This document shows, piece by piece, positions 42,331-56,200 of a stretch of 64,000 nt of DNA (the stretch's first letter is position 1; every line of letters begins with the position of its first letter). The stretch is from Triticum aestivum (lineage: Eukaryota > Streptophyta > Magnoliopsida > Poales > Poaceae). The stretch covers positions 372,018,026 to 372,082,025 of the forward strand of contig NC_057798.1 of NCBI RefSeq assembly GCF_018294505.1, read 5' to 3'. A program made the position numbers and the translations under genes. The notes under the pieces are model-generated. The model searched no databases. It was not told the origin of the DNA and saw nothing but the letters and a program-made list of their open reading frames with translations.

Positions 42331-45300
42331 TATTGGGGAACATAGCATGCAAATTCAAAAATTTCCCTACGATCATGCAAGATCTATCTAGGAGATGCAT
42401 AGCAACGAGAGGGGGAGTGTATCTTCATACCCTTGAAGATCGCAAAGCGGGAACATTTATCAATGTGGTTGATGTAGTTGTATACTTTCACGATCCGTCC
42501 CGATCAAGTACCAAACGTACGGCACCTCCGCGTTCAACACACGTTCAACTCGATGACGTCCTCGCCTTCTTGATCCAGCAAGACATGCGAAGTAGTAGAT
42601 GAGTTTCGGCAGCACGAAGGCGTGGTGATGGTGTTGGTGAAGAACAATCTCCGCAGGGCTTCGCCTAAGCACTACGGAAACTATGAGAGAGGATAAACTA
42701 GAGGGGACAGGGTTGCCGGCACACGGCTGATACGTCTACGTCATATATACTTTTCCAAACACTTTTGCCCTTGTTTTGGTCTCTAACTTGCATGATTTGA
42801 ATGGAACTAACCCGGACTGACGATGTTTTCAGCAGAACTGCCATGGTGTTATTTTTGTGCAGAAATAAAAGTTCTCGGAATGACCTGAAATCCACGGAGC
42901 AACTTTTTGAAATTAATAAAAAACATTGGTGAAAGAATCAACGTTAGGGGGCCCACACCCTGTCCACGAGGGTGCCCCCCCATAGGGCGCGCCCCTGCCT
43001 CGTGGGCCCCCTGAAGCTCCACCGACCTCAACTCCAACTCCATATATTCACGTCCAGGGAGAAAAAAATCAGAGAGAAAGATTCATCACGTTTTACGATA
43101 CGGGGCCGCTGCCAAGCCCTAAACTCTCTCGGGAGGGCTGATCTGGAGTCTGTTCGGGGCTCCGGAGAGGGGAATCCGTCGCTGTCGTCATCATCAACCA
43201 TCCCCCAGCACCAATTTCATGATGCTCACCGCCGTGCGTGAGTAATTCCATCGTAGGCTTGATGGACGGTGATGGGTTGGATGAGATTTACCATGTAATC
43301 GAGTTAGTCTTGTTAGGGTTTGATCCCTAGTATCCACTATGTTGTGAGATTCATGTTGCTATGACTTTGCTATGCTTAATGCTTGTCACTAGGGCCCGAG
43401 TGCCATGATTTCAGATCTGAACTTATTATGTTTTCATGAATATATGTGAGTTCTTGATCCTCTCTTGCAAGTCTATAGTCACCTATTATGTGTTATGATC
43501 CGTTAACCCCGAAGTGACAATAATCGGGATACTTACCGGTGATGACCGTAGTTTGCGGAGTTCATGTATTCACTAAGTGTTAATGCTTTGGTCCGGTACT
43601 CTATTAAAAGGAGGCCTTAATATCCCTTAGTTTCCAATAGGACCCCACTGCCACGGGAGGGTAGGACAAAAGATGTCATGCAAGTTCTTTTCCATAAACA
43701 CGTATGACTATATTCGGAATACATGCCTACATTACATTATTGAACTGGAGCTAGTTCTGTGTCACCCTATGTTATAACTATTACACGAGGAATCGCATCC
43801 GACATAATTATCCATCACTGATCCAATGCCTACGAGCTTTTCACATATTGATCTTTGCTTAATTACTTTGCTATTGCCACTGTTACAATTACTACAAAAC
43901 TGCTATTGTTACTTTTGTTACTGTTACCGTTACTTCCATACTACTTTGGTACTAAATACTTTACTGCTGATACTAAGTTATCCAGGTGTGGTTGAATTGA
44001 CAACTGAACTGCTAATACTTGAGAATATTCTTTGGCTCCCCTTGTGTCGAATCAATAAATTTGGGTTGAATACTCTACCCTCGAAAACTGTTGCGATCCC
44101 CTATACTTGTGGTTATCAACGGCTTGGTGTTTCTTGATGTGTCTCGGGTGCTAGCCCTGCCCCTCTATTTATATGTTGAGCCTTGGGGTCGAAATTTGGA
44201 GTAAAAGCCTCCACAAAGTCGGTTCACCCGAAAGGCAAGAGTCCTTCTCGGACTCCAGGGCCAGACGCCAGGGTTCCCGGCGTGTGGACCCAGACGCCAG
44301 GTACCCTGGCATCTGGCCCCCGGACTCCTTAAAACTTCCTTTGCTCTTTCCAAAAACCTTGTGGGCTTTCCCTTTTGGCCCAAATAAAGTGTTCTCGTAC
44401 CCAAACATTTCGGGAAACATCCGGAACCCATTCCGGTGAATTCCGGAACCCTTTCGAAGACCAAACACTATTATCCCATATATAAATCTTTATCTTCGGA
44501 CCATTCCGGAGTTCCTCGTCATGTCTGTGATCACATCCGGGACTCCGAACAACATTCGGTCACCAACATACATAACTCATATAATTCTATATCGTCAACG
44601 AACGTTAAGCGTGTGGACCCTACGGGTTTGAGAACTATGTAGACATGACCGAGACACATCTCTGGTCAATAACATATAGCAGAACCTGGATGCCCATATT
44701 GGATCCTAGATATTCTACGAAGATCTTTGTCGGTCGAACCGTTATGATAACATACATTATTCTCTTTATGATCGATATGTTACTTGCCCGAGATTCAATC
44801 GTCGATATCTTCACACCTAATTCAATCTTGTTACCGGCAAGAGTCTTTACTCGTTCCGTAATACATCATACCGTAACTAACTCATTAGTCACATTGCTTG
44901 CAAGGCTTATTATGATGTGCATTACCGAGAGGGCCCAGAGATACCTCTCCGATACTCAGAGTGACAAATCCAAATCTCGATCTATGCCAACCCAACAAAC
45001 ACCTTCAGAGACACCTGTAGAGCATATTTATAATCACCCATTTACGTGTGACATTTGATAGCACACAAGGTGTTCCTCCGGTATTCGGGAGTTGCATAAT
45101 CTCATAGTCTGAGGAACATGTATAAGTCATGAAGAAAGCAGCAACAATGAAACTGTAATGATCACAATGCTAAGCTAATGGATGGGTCATGTCCATCACA
45201 TCATTCTCCTAATGATGTGATCCCGTTCGTCAAATGACAACATATGTCTATTGTTAGGAAACATAACCATCTTTGATTAACGAGCTAGTCTAGTAGAGGC

Positions 45301-45446
45301 ATACTAGGGACACTATGTTTTGTCTATGTATTCACACATGTACTAAGTTTCTAGTTAATACAATTCTAGCATGAATAATAAACATTTATCATGATATAAG
45401 AAAATAAATAATAACTTTATTATTGCCTCTAGGGCATATTTCCTTT
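42331..45446 (-). repeat. 3' LTR of the Angela-type element, split by a solo LTR
   Basis: Plus-strand edges are TATTGGGGAACA and CATATTTCCTTTA; both terminal dinucleotides have decayed from TG/CA to TA. Removing the inserted solo LTR and one TSD leaves about 1720 bp. Confidence 0.87.
42728..44118 (+). repeat. Solo LTR (1391 bp) inserted in the Angela-type 3' LTR
   Basis: TGATACGTCTACG to CTTGTGGTTATCA, flanked by perfect 5-bp duplications ACGGC at 42723-42727 and 44119-44123. No internal domain. It has the look of a Gypsy LTR common in Triticeae, but I cannot name the family. Its last roughly 80 bp match the start of the fragment at 61638 on the opposite strand. Confidence 0.88.
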
Positions 45447-45633
45447 AGTCTCCCACTTGCACTAGAGTCAATAATCTAGTTCACACCGCCATGTGATTTA
45501 ACACCAATAGTTCACATCGCCATGTGACCAACACCTAAAGGGTTTACTAGATTCAATAATCTAGTTCACATCGCTATGTGATTAACACCCAAATAGTACT
45601 AAGGTGTGATCATGGTTTGCTCATGAGAGAAGT

Positions 45634-48600
45634 TTAGTCAACAGGTCTGTCACATTCAGAGCCGTATGTATTTTGCAGATATTCTATGTCTACAATGCTC
45701 TGCATGGAGCTACTCCAGCTAATTGCTCCCACTTTCAATATGTATCCAGATTGAGACTTAGAATCATCTGGATCGGTGTAAAAGCTTGCATCGACGTAAC
45801 TCTTGACGAACTCTTTATCACCCCCATAACCAAGAAACATTTCCTTAGTTCTCACTAAGGATAATTTTGACAGTTGTCCAGTGATATACTCCTAGATCAC
45901 TATTGTACCCCTTTGCCAAACTAATGGCAAGGTACACAATAGGTCCGGTACACATCATATCATACTTTATAGAACCTATAGCTGAGGCATAGGGAATGAC
46001 TTTCATTCTCTTTCTATTTTCTGGTGTGGTCGGGTTTTGAGTCTTACTCAACTTTACACCTTGTTATACAATCAAGAACTCCTTCTTCGACTGATCCATT
46101 TTGAACTCTTTAAAAAACTTGTCAAGGTATGTATTCATTGAAAAAACTTATCAAGCGTCTTGATCTATCTCTATAGATCTTGATGCCCAATATATAAGCA
46201 GCTTCACAGAGGTCTTTCTTTGAAAAATCTCCTTTCAAACTCTCCTTCATGCTTTTCCAGAAAATTCTACATTATTTCCGATCAACAATATGTCAATCAC
46301 ATATACTTATCAGAAAGGCTGTAGTGCTCCCACTCACTTTCTTGTAAATACAGGCTTCATCGCAAGTCTGTATAAAACTATATGCTTTGATCAACTTATC
46401 AAAGTGTATATTCCAACTCCGAGATGCTTGCACCAGTCCATAAATGCATCGCTGGAGCTTGCACACTTTGTTAGCACCCTTTTGATCGACAAAACCTTCT
46501 GGTTGCATCATATACAACTCCTCTTCCAGAAATCCATTCAGGAATGCAGCTTTGACATCAATCTGCCAAATTTCATAATCATAAAATGTGGCAATTGCTA
46601 ACATGATTTGGACAGACTTAAGCATCGCTACGGGTGAGAAAGTCTCATCGTAGTCACCTCCTTGAACTTGTCGAAAACCTTTCGTAACAAGTCGAGCTTT
46701 GTAGCTAGTAACACTACTATCAACGTCCATCTTCCCCTTGAAGATCCATTTATTTTCTACGGCTTGCCGATCATCGGGCAAGTCCACCAAAGTCCACACT
46801 TTGTTCTCCCCATCTCAGATTTCATGGCCTCAAGCCATTTCGCGGAATCTGGGCTCATCATCGCTTCTTAATAATCCGTAGGTTCATCATGGTCTAGTAA
46901 CATGACTTCTAGAATAGGATTACCGTACTACTCTGGTGCGGACCGTACTCTGGTTGACCTACGAGGTTCGGTAGTAACTTGATCTGAAGTTTCATGATCA
47001 TCATCATGAGCTTCTTCACTAATTGGTGTAGGAATCACTAGAACTGATTTCTGTGATGAACTAATTTCCAATTCGGGAGAAGGTACAATTACCTCATCAA
47101 GTTCTACTTTCCTCCCAGTCACTTCTTTTGAGAGAAACTCCTTCTCTAGAAAGGATCCATTCTTAGCAACGAATATCTTGCCTTCGGATCTGTGATAGAA
47201 GGTGTACCCAAAACTTTCCTTTGGGTATCATATGAAGACGCACTTCTCCGATTTGGGTTTGAGCTTATCAGGTTGAAGATTTTTCATATAAGCATCGCAG
47301 CCCCAAACTTTAAGAAACGACAACTTTGGTTTCTTGCCAAACCACAGTTCATATGACGTTGTCTCAACGGATTTCGATGGTGCCCTGTTTAACATGAATG
47401 CAGCTGTCTCTAATGTATAACCCCAAAAATATAGTGGTAAATCGGTAAGAGACATCATAGATCGCACCATATCCAATAAAGTGCGGTTACAATGTTCGCA
47501 CACACCATTACATTGTGGTGTTCCAGGTGGCGTGAGCTGTGAAACTATTCCAGATTGTTTTGAATGAAGGCCAAACTCGTAACTCAAATACTCTCCTCCA
47601 CGATCAGATCGTAGAAACTTTATTTTCTTGTTACGATGATTCTCCAATTCACTCTGAAAATATTTGAACTTTTCAAATGTTTCAGACTTGTGTTTCATTA
47701 AGTAGATATACCCATATCTGCTCAAATCATCTGTGAAGGTCAGAAAATAACGATACCCGCCACGAGCATCAACACTCATTGGAAGCATACATCAGTATGT
47801 ATTATTTCCAATAAGTCACTAGCTCGTTTCATTGTTTCGGAGAACGGAGTTTTACTCATCTTGCCCATAAGGCACGGTTCGCAAGCATCAAATGATTCAT
47901 AATCAAGTGATTCCAAAAGTCCATCTTCATGGAGTTTCTTTATGCGCTTTACACCGATATGACCCAAAGAGCAGTGCCACAAATAAGTTACACTATCATT
48001 ATCAACTTTGCATCTTTTGGCATCAATACTATGAATATGTGTATTACCACGATCGAGATTCGATAAACCATCAACATTGGGTGTATGACCACAGAAGGTT
48101 TTATTCATGTAAGCAGAAAAACAATTATTCTCTGTCTTAAATGAATAACCGTATTGCAATTAAGATGATCTAATCATATTCATGCTCAATGCAAACACCA
48201 AATAACATTTATTTAGGTTCAACACTAATCCTGAAAGTATAGGGAGTGCTCGATGATGATCATATCAATCTTGGAACCACTTCCAACACACATCGCCACT
48301 TCATCCTCAACTAGTCTCTATTTATTCTTTAACTCCCGTTTCGAGTTACTAATCTTAGCAACCAAACAAGTATCAAATACCCAGGGATTACTACAAGCAC
48401 TAGTAAGGTACACATCAATAATATGTATATCAAATATACCTTTGTTCACTTTGTCATCCTTCTTATCCGCCTAATATTTGGGGCAGTTCCACTTCCAGTG
48501 ACCATTTCCTTTGCAGTAATAGCACTCAGTTTTAGGCTTAGGTCCAGTTTTGGGCTTCTTCACGGGAGTGACAACTTTCTTGCCATTCTTCTTGAAGTTA

Positions 48601-49325
48601 CCTTTCTTTCCCTTTGCCCTTTTCTTGAAACTAGTGGTCTTGTTTAATCATCAACACTTGATGCTCTTTCTTGATTTCTACCTTCATCGATTTCAGCATC
48701 AAGAAGAGCTCGGGAATCATTTTCGTCATCCCTTGCATATTGTACTTCATCACGAAGTTCCAGTAACTTGGTGATGGTGACTAGAGAACTCTATCAATCA
48801 CTATCTTATCTGGAAGATTAACTCCCACTTGATTCAAGTGATCGTAGTACCCAGACATTCTGAGCACATGCTCACTAGTTGAGCAATTCTCCTTCATCTT
48901 TTAGGCAAAGTACTTGTGAGAGATCTCATACCTCTTGACACGAGCATGAGTCTGAAATACCAATTTCAGCTCTTGGAACATCCCATATGCTCCGTGATGT
49001 TTCAAAAATGTTTTTGAAGTCCCGGTTCCAAGCCGTAAAGCATGGTGCACTAAACTATCAAGTAGTCATCATATTGAGCTAGCCAGAAGTTCATTACGTC
49101 TGCATCTGCTCCTACAATAGGTCTGTCACCTAGCGGTGCATCAAGGACATAATTCTTCTGTGCAGCAATGAGGATGCACCTCAGATCACGGACCCAGTCC
49201 GCATCACTGCTACTATCATATTTCAACTTAGTTTTCTCTAGGAACATATAAAAAAATAGGGAAGCTTTAACGCAAGCAATTGATCTACAACATAATTTGC
49301 AAAATACTATCAGGACTAAGTTCAT
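45634..49325 (-). pseudogene. Copia gag-pol of the Angela-type element, heavily decayed
   Basis: Minus strand, right to left. Gag N-part at 49325-49050 (FLEKTKLKYDSSSDADW). CCHC knuckle near 48478-48530 (ECYYCKGNGHWKWNC). GAG-pre-integrase at 48159-47776 (HCSLGHIGVKRIKKLHEDG). Integrase at 47788-47228 (FTDDLSRYGY; RSDRGGEYLSYE; GVCEHCNRTLL). A linker at 47122-46928. RT at 46799-46293 (YKARLVTKGFRQVQGGDYDE, WQIDVKAAFLNGFLEEELY). RNase H remnants at 46051-45634 (VDASFYTDPDDSKSQSGYI). Frames shift between nearly all blocks, the RT catalytic YVDD is destroyed where the frame ends at 46293, and RNase H is truncated. It cannot encode a working polyprotein. Confidence 0.88.
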
Positions 49326-49855
49326 GATAAATTAAAGTTTAATTAATCATATTACTTAAGAACTCCCATTTAGATAGACATCCCTCTTGTCATCTAAATG
49401 ATCACGTGATCCAAATCAACTAAACCATGTCCGAACATCACATGAGATGGAGTAGTTTTCAATGGTGAACATCACTATGTTGATCATATCTACTATATGA
49501 TTCACGATCGACCTTTCGGTCTCCAGTGTTCTGAGGCCATATTTGCATATGCTAGGCTCATCAAGTTTAATCCGAGTATTTTGCGTGTGCAAAACTGGCT
49601 TGCACCCGTTGTATGTGAACGTAGAGCTTATCACACCTGATCATCATGTGGTGTCTCGGCATGAAGAACTATCGCAACGGTGCATACTCAGGGAGAACAC
49701 TTATACCTTGAAATTTTAGTAAGGGATCATCTTATAATGCTACCGCCGTACTAAGCAAAATAAGAATATAAAAGATAAACATCACATGCAATCAAAATAT
49801 GTGACATGATATGGCCATCATCATCTTGTGCCTTTGATCTTCATCTCCAAAGTAC
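49326..49855 (-). other. Leader of the Angela-type element, left portion
   Basis: Untranslated leader between the LARD-like insertion and gag. The matching right portion resumes at 60867. No ORF. Confidence 0.7.
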
Positions 49856-52800
49856 TGTGACGCCCGGATAATTAAGCTACGTCACCACGGTTACTGCTGC
49901 TAGTCTATTGTTAGATCAAAACCGGTCCAAAATTCAAATTCAAAGTTTGGTAAATAATAAAGATTTTCAAACATTAAAATAAAAATGTTTGGGTTGTACT
50001 AAATATTACATAGATAAATATGGTATAGTAAACACATTTTTATAAAATGTCTAAGTAATTTAAAATGAGTTAAAACAGAAAAGAAAATAATTAAAAAAAG
50101 AAAATACAAAAGAGAAACCCCCACCCGTTGGGCCAACCGGCCCAGCTGGCCACCAGGCCGGCCAGGCCGGCCCACCCCGCTCCCCCATATGCCTTCCCCA
50201 CACTCCCCACTCGGTCCAGCCCGCATCCCCCACCGACACTTTCCCCCCCTCCCGAAACTATCTCTCCCCCTCTCCCCCGATTGGATCGGGATCAAGGGAG
50301 GAGAACACCGTCGCCGCCAGGCCTCGTCGCCGCCGAACGCCGCCTCCTCGTCCTCCTCCTCGCCGGTCCTCCCCGACCGCCGTCACGCCCGCTGCCCGTT
50401 GCCCTACTCCCCGCCGTAAGCGCCCCCCCTTCCTTCCCCTTTCCCCGCGGTCACCGCCCGCGCTCCGGCGCCACCGTCGCCCGCGCCCTGCCGCGCCGGG
50501 CCGTCCCGCCCCCGACCCCTCCCCGCTTCCCCGTGCTGCTCCCCTGCCTCAGCCTCGCGCGAGCGCCCCCCACCCCCACGGAACCCCGTCCCGCGCCGTT
50601 CGCCGCCTCAGCCGGTGCCCCGCTGCTGCGGTGGCCCCGTGCTCCCCCGCCCCTCTCCGTCGACGCCCCGGCTCTGGCCGCTACGGCCGGCGTCTTCCCT
50701 GCCCGGCACCCTGCTGCGCTGGGTCAGGGGCTCGTCCGCTAACGGGCGCCCCGTAGCCCCTTGCACCCGTGCGCCCATGCGCTCACACCCATTAAGGCCC
50801 CCTGTGGGCCAATGACAGTTGGGGCCCGCCCTGAAACGTTTTAGAAAAATAATAATAATAATAATAATATATTAAATAAATAAATAATAACTAAAATAAT
50901 TAAAATATTAATTAATCAAGTAATTAATTAAGTTAATTAATCCTGATTAGATTAACCTAACCACTAATTAAATTAACTAATCTGTAATTAACCTAAACAG
51001 AGAATGACAGGTGGGTCCCACTGGACCCACACGTCAGGTTGACCAGGTCAATGGTCAACGTTGACTGCTGACATCACTCTGATGTCGTGCTGACATCATC
51101 ATTTACTATTCTGGATAATGTTGGATTAAATAATTAATTGAATTCCAAAAATTAATAAAATCTTTAGAAAATCATATCTTTTAATCTGTAACCCGGATTA
51201 AAATATTTTCAACATGAAAGTTGCTCAGGACGACGAGACGAATCCGGATACGCACTCCGTTCGTCCGCCACACACCCCTAACCTATCAAACTCGCAACTT
51301 TCCCCCTCCGTCTCCTTTGCCCGAAAACACGAAACACCGGGGATATTTTCCCGGATGTTTCCCCCCTTAACCGGTACCACCTCATACCACGTTAGGGCAC
51401 GCCTAGCATCGTTACTTGTCTTGTCATGCATCGATATGCATCTGTTTACATGGTATTCATTGTTTCTTCCCCCTCTTCTCTCCGGTAGACTACGAGACCG
51501 ACGCTGCTGCTGCCCAGTTTGACTACGAAGCTGACGACCCCTCTCTCTTGCCAGAGCAACCAGGCAAGCCCCCCCCCCCCTTGATCACCAGATATCGCCT
51601 ATTCTACTCTATACTGCTTGCATTAGAGTAGTGTAGCATGTTACTGCTTTCTGTTATACCTATCCTGATGCATAGCCTGTCCTTGTTACTACTGTTGTTA
51701 CCTTTACCTGCAATCCTATATGCTTAGTATAGGATGCTAGTATTTTCATCTGTGGCCCTACATTCTTGTCCGTCTACTGTGCTATACTATCGGGCCGTGA
51801 TCACTCGGGAGGTGATCACGGGTATATACTATATACGTTATACATGATACATGTGGTGACCAAAGACGGGTCGGCTGGTGGAGCACCCGCGAGTGGATCT
51901 TTGTGGAGGAGCGACAGGGCAGGTTGAGACCGCCTAGGAGAGAGGTGGGCCTGGCCCTGTTCGGCGTTCGCGGATATTTAACATGCTTAACGAGATCTTG
52001 GTATTTGATCTGAGTTGGCTACGAGCCTATACGCACTAACCAACTACGTGGGAAAGATATGGGCACTCGGCGTCGTGGTATCAGCCGAAGCACTTCGTGA
52101 CATCAGCGACTGAGCGGCGCACGCCGAATTGGACTGGAACGCCACTAGGCTAGGTCTGCTTTCGGCCGCCCTCGCAACGTGCAGGTGTGTTCAGGGTGAT
52201 GGGCCCAGACCCCTGGGCGCCTAGGTTTAGACTGGCGTGCTGACCTCTCTGTTGAGCCTAGGTGGGGCTGCGACGTGTTGATCTTCCGCGGCCGGGCATG
52301 ACCCAGGAAAGTGTGTCCGGCCAAATGGGATCAAGCGTGTTGGGTAAGTTGGTGCACCCCTGCAGGGAAGTTGATCTATTCGAATAGCCGTGATCTTCGG
52401 TAACAGGACGACTTGGAGTTGTACCTTGACCTTATGACAACTAGAATCGGATATTTAATAAAACACACCCTTCCAAGTTCCACAGACAACCCGGTGATCG
52501 CTTTTCCACAGGGCGACGAGGGGAGGATCGTCGGGTAGGATTATGCTATGCGATGCTACTGGAGATGCTACTTGGAGTTGCTACTTGGAGATGCTACTTG
52601 GAGTTGCCACTTGGAGATGCTACTTGGAGGACTTCAATCTACTCTCTTCTACGTGCTGCGAGACGGAGGCTGCCAGAAGCGTAGTCTTCGATAGGACTAG
52701 CTATCCCCCTCTTATTCTGGCATTCTGCAGTTCAGTCCACTGATATGGCCTCCTTACACATATACCCATGCATATGTAGTGTAGTTCCGTGCTTGCGAGT

Positions 52801-53272
52801 ACTTTGGATGAGTACTCACGGTTGCTTTCTCCCCCTTTTTTTCCCCTTTCCTTTCTTTCTGGTTGTCGCAACCAGATGCTGGAGTCCAGGAGACAGACGC
52901 CACCATCGACGACGACCCCTACTACACCGGAGGTGCCTACTACTACGTGCAGCCCGCTGACGACGACCAGGAGTAGTTAGGAGGATCCCAGGCAGGAGGC
53001 TTGCGCCTCTTTCGATCTGTATCCCAGTTTGTGCTAGCCTTCTTAAGGCAAACTTGTTAAATTAGGTCTGTACTCAGATATTGTTGCTTCCGCTGACTCG
53101 TCTATGATCGAGCACTTGTATTCGAGCCTCGAGGCCCCTGGCTTGTATTATGATGCTTGTATGACTTATTTATGTTTTAGAGTTGTGTTGTGATATCTTC
53201 CCGTGAGTCCCTGATCTTGATCATACACCTTTGCGTGCATGATTAGTGTATGATTGAATCGGGGGCGTCACA
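49856..53272 (+). repeat. 5' LTR of the LARD-like element (3417 bp)
   Basis: TGTGACGCCCGG to GGGGGCGTCACA; the terminal 8 bp form an inverted repeat, TGTGACGC/GCGTCACA. Inside are a GC-rich block (50150-50770), an AT-rich block with (AAT)n and AATTA repeats (50845-51000), and a GATGCTACTTGGAGTTGC-type repeat (52553-52630). It lacks about 25 bp found after AAGCTAC in the 3' LTR. The proline-rich frames here are compositional. Confidence 0.93.
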
Positions 53273-53275
53273 AGT

Positions 53276-53287
53276 TGGTATCAGAGC
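53276..53287 (+). promoter_or_regulatory. Primer-binding site of the LARD-like element (tRNA-Met)
   Basis: TGGTATCAGAGC starting four bases after the LTR end. Confidence 0.85.
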
Positions 53288-56200
53288 CGACTGCCTGTAG
53301 GAATCCCCCTTCCACACTCCTTGGCCGAAGTCGAGTCTAGACATTGCAAAACTTTTACTAACATGGCTGTGTGTCTTACGGGCACACGTCGCCATTTGGG
53401 TGGTAGTAGGATCTTTTACTCCTCGGCCTTTACTCTAGGACTCTGATCTCTCTCCTATTCGGGTTTAATGAATTTACTAAAATCTAACTTTAGGATCTCG
53501 TTACTACTTCCTCCCGGAGAACCCCTCACTACAGGTGATTGCTCCGTGAACCAGAAGGATTTGAAGATACTCTTCGATATTCTCTCGAGACCTTATGCCT
53601 GTCACTTTTGCAATTCCCTAGCACCGAAACATCCCTATGGATAAATACTTACACCTGTCGTTCTTACTTTTATTCCCAGTTGATCTTGTTATTACAAGAT
53701 ACCCCGAAATTCTCTCTAATGTTCCGAGAATCCTTTTGTGCCTACTGCCTTGCAGTTCCTTGTCACCTGAATACCCCTACGGATAATTTCTCGCACTTAC
53801 CGAGTATCCACTCATCCCTAGTTGATGCATGTATGTCACGAATCCTCGAAATACCATTCGATCTTCCGAAAATCCTGAGCATCCTATTGCTCTTGAAATT
53901 CTTGATTACTTGCATCATGGTTAATCCCATAAGTCTAGTAATCTTGTTGACATCCATTGTCATTATCATTTGAGTCCGTTGATTCGATTTGTTGCGAATG
54001 CTCGCAATCCTCAAACAGATCCTAGAATTCCTCCTTCTGGCTCAGACATCATTTTTGAACATGAGCTGGTTCTCGACCAATCAATTGCCGTCGATTGTGC
54101 CCCTAAGTCTATTGAACTTATCCATCCTTGGTCAGAGCGTCTGCTTCTGATCCTTTGTTTTGGAAATCATAATTCCTTTGTTATCTAAGCATCAAATTAT
54201 TCAGTTGTCCTATAATATGATGCCCATGCATTCTTTCTTCCTCTGATTGAGTACCGATACTCACATCAGCTCCGTTGTGGATCGCCCGATCCATTGTTGG
54301 ATTTTACCTGACAACGCCCTTCATATTCAATAACCTTGTGAGCCTTTCCTCTGATACATAATGCCTTTGGTAAATTGTATCCTCTGCTTTCTCAACCATG
54401 CTCTGCCTTCGAGCTTGAGTTAATTACTTCTAAAGATTCTAGTATATGATTCTGAGATGCCCCGATGGGTTGAACCTATGCCTTCCTTAATATGTGTGAA
54501 ATCGGAAGTTTTCACGAGTCGTACTCATCTGGTATTTCACCAGGTAAAACTTTCAACACTAATGCTTTTATCAAAGCGAGAAGTGAATGGAAGGTTATAC
54601 ATTGAAGAAGTGGGAGTCGACCTTGAACCTTGTGTTCATGCCCATGGACACGATGTATAACTTATCATGGAAGCTGCTCGTGAAAATAGTTACCCCCTTG
54701 CTATAAGTTCATCTTGTATCCGTGGTTCGATCATTTATGATCATGGTTTCCGACCATGTTCTCCTTTAAATACCATTTCTCGTGCAAGTTTAAGCACTTG
54801 TCTTCTGTAGAGTATTACCCCAGTCCAACCTCTACTTTGATTTGTCGTCGAGTATTACCCCCTGGTATCTCGAGATTATCTTGGAACTGCATAACTTCTT
54901 ATGAGTTCTTCATCAAGTACTACATTCTCACTGATTACAGTTTTTTTTCACGGGCTTCGAGTTATTAAACACTCAAGGCATCGATAACTGAATCGAGTCC
55001 GCGTCGCGATTAAACAACTCTTAGTAATCTCCTTTACTTGCGAGTTTGTACTCGATCATGTCATTCCTAGCCTGATCGGCTATATCATTAACGTGCTAAA
55101 TCTTAACTGTGCTACCTGGTCCTTAATCCTGGAGCACAACCTTCGATGATGAGCTAAGCTTATGTCGATTTCCTCATCTTATCATTCCACGTTGAACAAC
55201 AAGCTTGATTCTGAGTTGGTGTCTTATCCGTGGTTCAAATAATCTTTTGTTGCATCAGTCCTTTTACTTGATGTAGTGGAGGTTCGATTACTTCCCCCTG
55301 GAGCCTATCGACAAAATTTGTTGTGATCATCATCAACATTTTGACTCCTTCCAGGTTTCCAATTGAATTCATGATGAGAAATACCATCCTTGCCCTCGAT
55401 GGTTTGTATTATCATCGGCCACTTTATTGCCTTCCCTCCAACACAAACTTGTTCGTGTTTTGTGTTGTACCTTGAGTTCCTTGCTGCCTAGCATTGTTCT
55501 TCTTTACCTTAAAATATTACCACCTTTTATGTCAAGAATGTGGTGAGAATTTCACCACCTCTTAAGAATTCTTGGTATAGTGATACTTCTCACCATCACC
55601 ATTCTTTCTTGGTCCTCGTGTTGATTCCAACCGGGGTACAAACAAGTGAACGGTGCTGTTTGGATTCTGCACTTCTAGCAACCCTATTGCTTTGAAGTTA
55701 ATGGTCGGCCGTTCATTCTTAGACTATTGATTATTGAATCACCATTCTGACATTGGTCGTGCAACCCGGCCCATATTTCGGGTGCACCTTTCAACCAATG
55801 TTTAATTGGGTTTGTTTCCTCGAGCATACCTCATTGTATCATTTGATCTGACAATGATCATCTCCTTGTTCACTTAATCGTGGGGATCCATCTTTTCGAA
55901 ATCTCCATGAATTGTCGCTGAGTTCATCAACCACCCCTTCTTCCTCTCCTTGGTTAAATGGTGAACTCAAGAATCTTATGACGACTTCTCGTCAATTCGT
56001 GTCGCACCTTTTTATCTCAGGACCATGAGTCTGAGGTATCATGACACCAATCGGATCTGAATCTCGGTCAGATATGATGGTTGGGACAACTTTCCAGGAG
56101 TTATGTTGTTGGTCCTTTGATGACCCGGTAATATGATGTCATGCCTAGCACCCCCCTGGCTGGAGGACCTATCACTATAATTTCTTTAGCAAGGATAACC

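Noticed and set aside
42331..45446. Reading this LTR as a single 3.1-kb LTR
   Set aside because: A perfect ACGGC duplication and TG...CA ends show a 1391-bp LTR inserted inside a 1720-bp one.
50128..50742. Proline/alanine-rich frame of about 200 codons in the LARD 5' LTR (and its copy near 57900-58373)
   Set aside because: It lies in a GC-rich block of a repeat, has no domain, and is interrupted differently in the second LTR.
53539..53973. 144-codon frame in the LARD interior
   Set aside because: No motif of gag, protease, RT or integrase; surrounded by dense stops; length is not unusual for this base composition.
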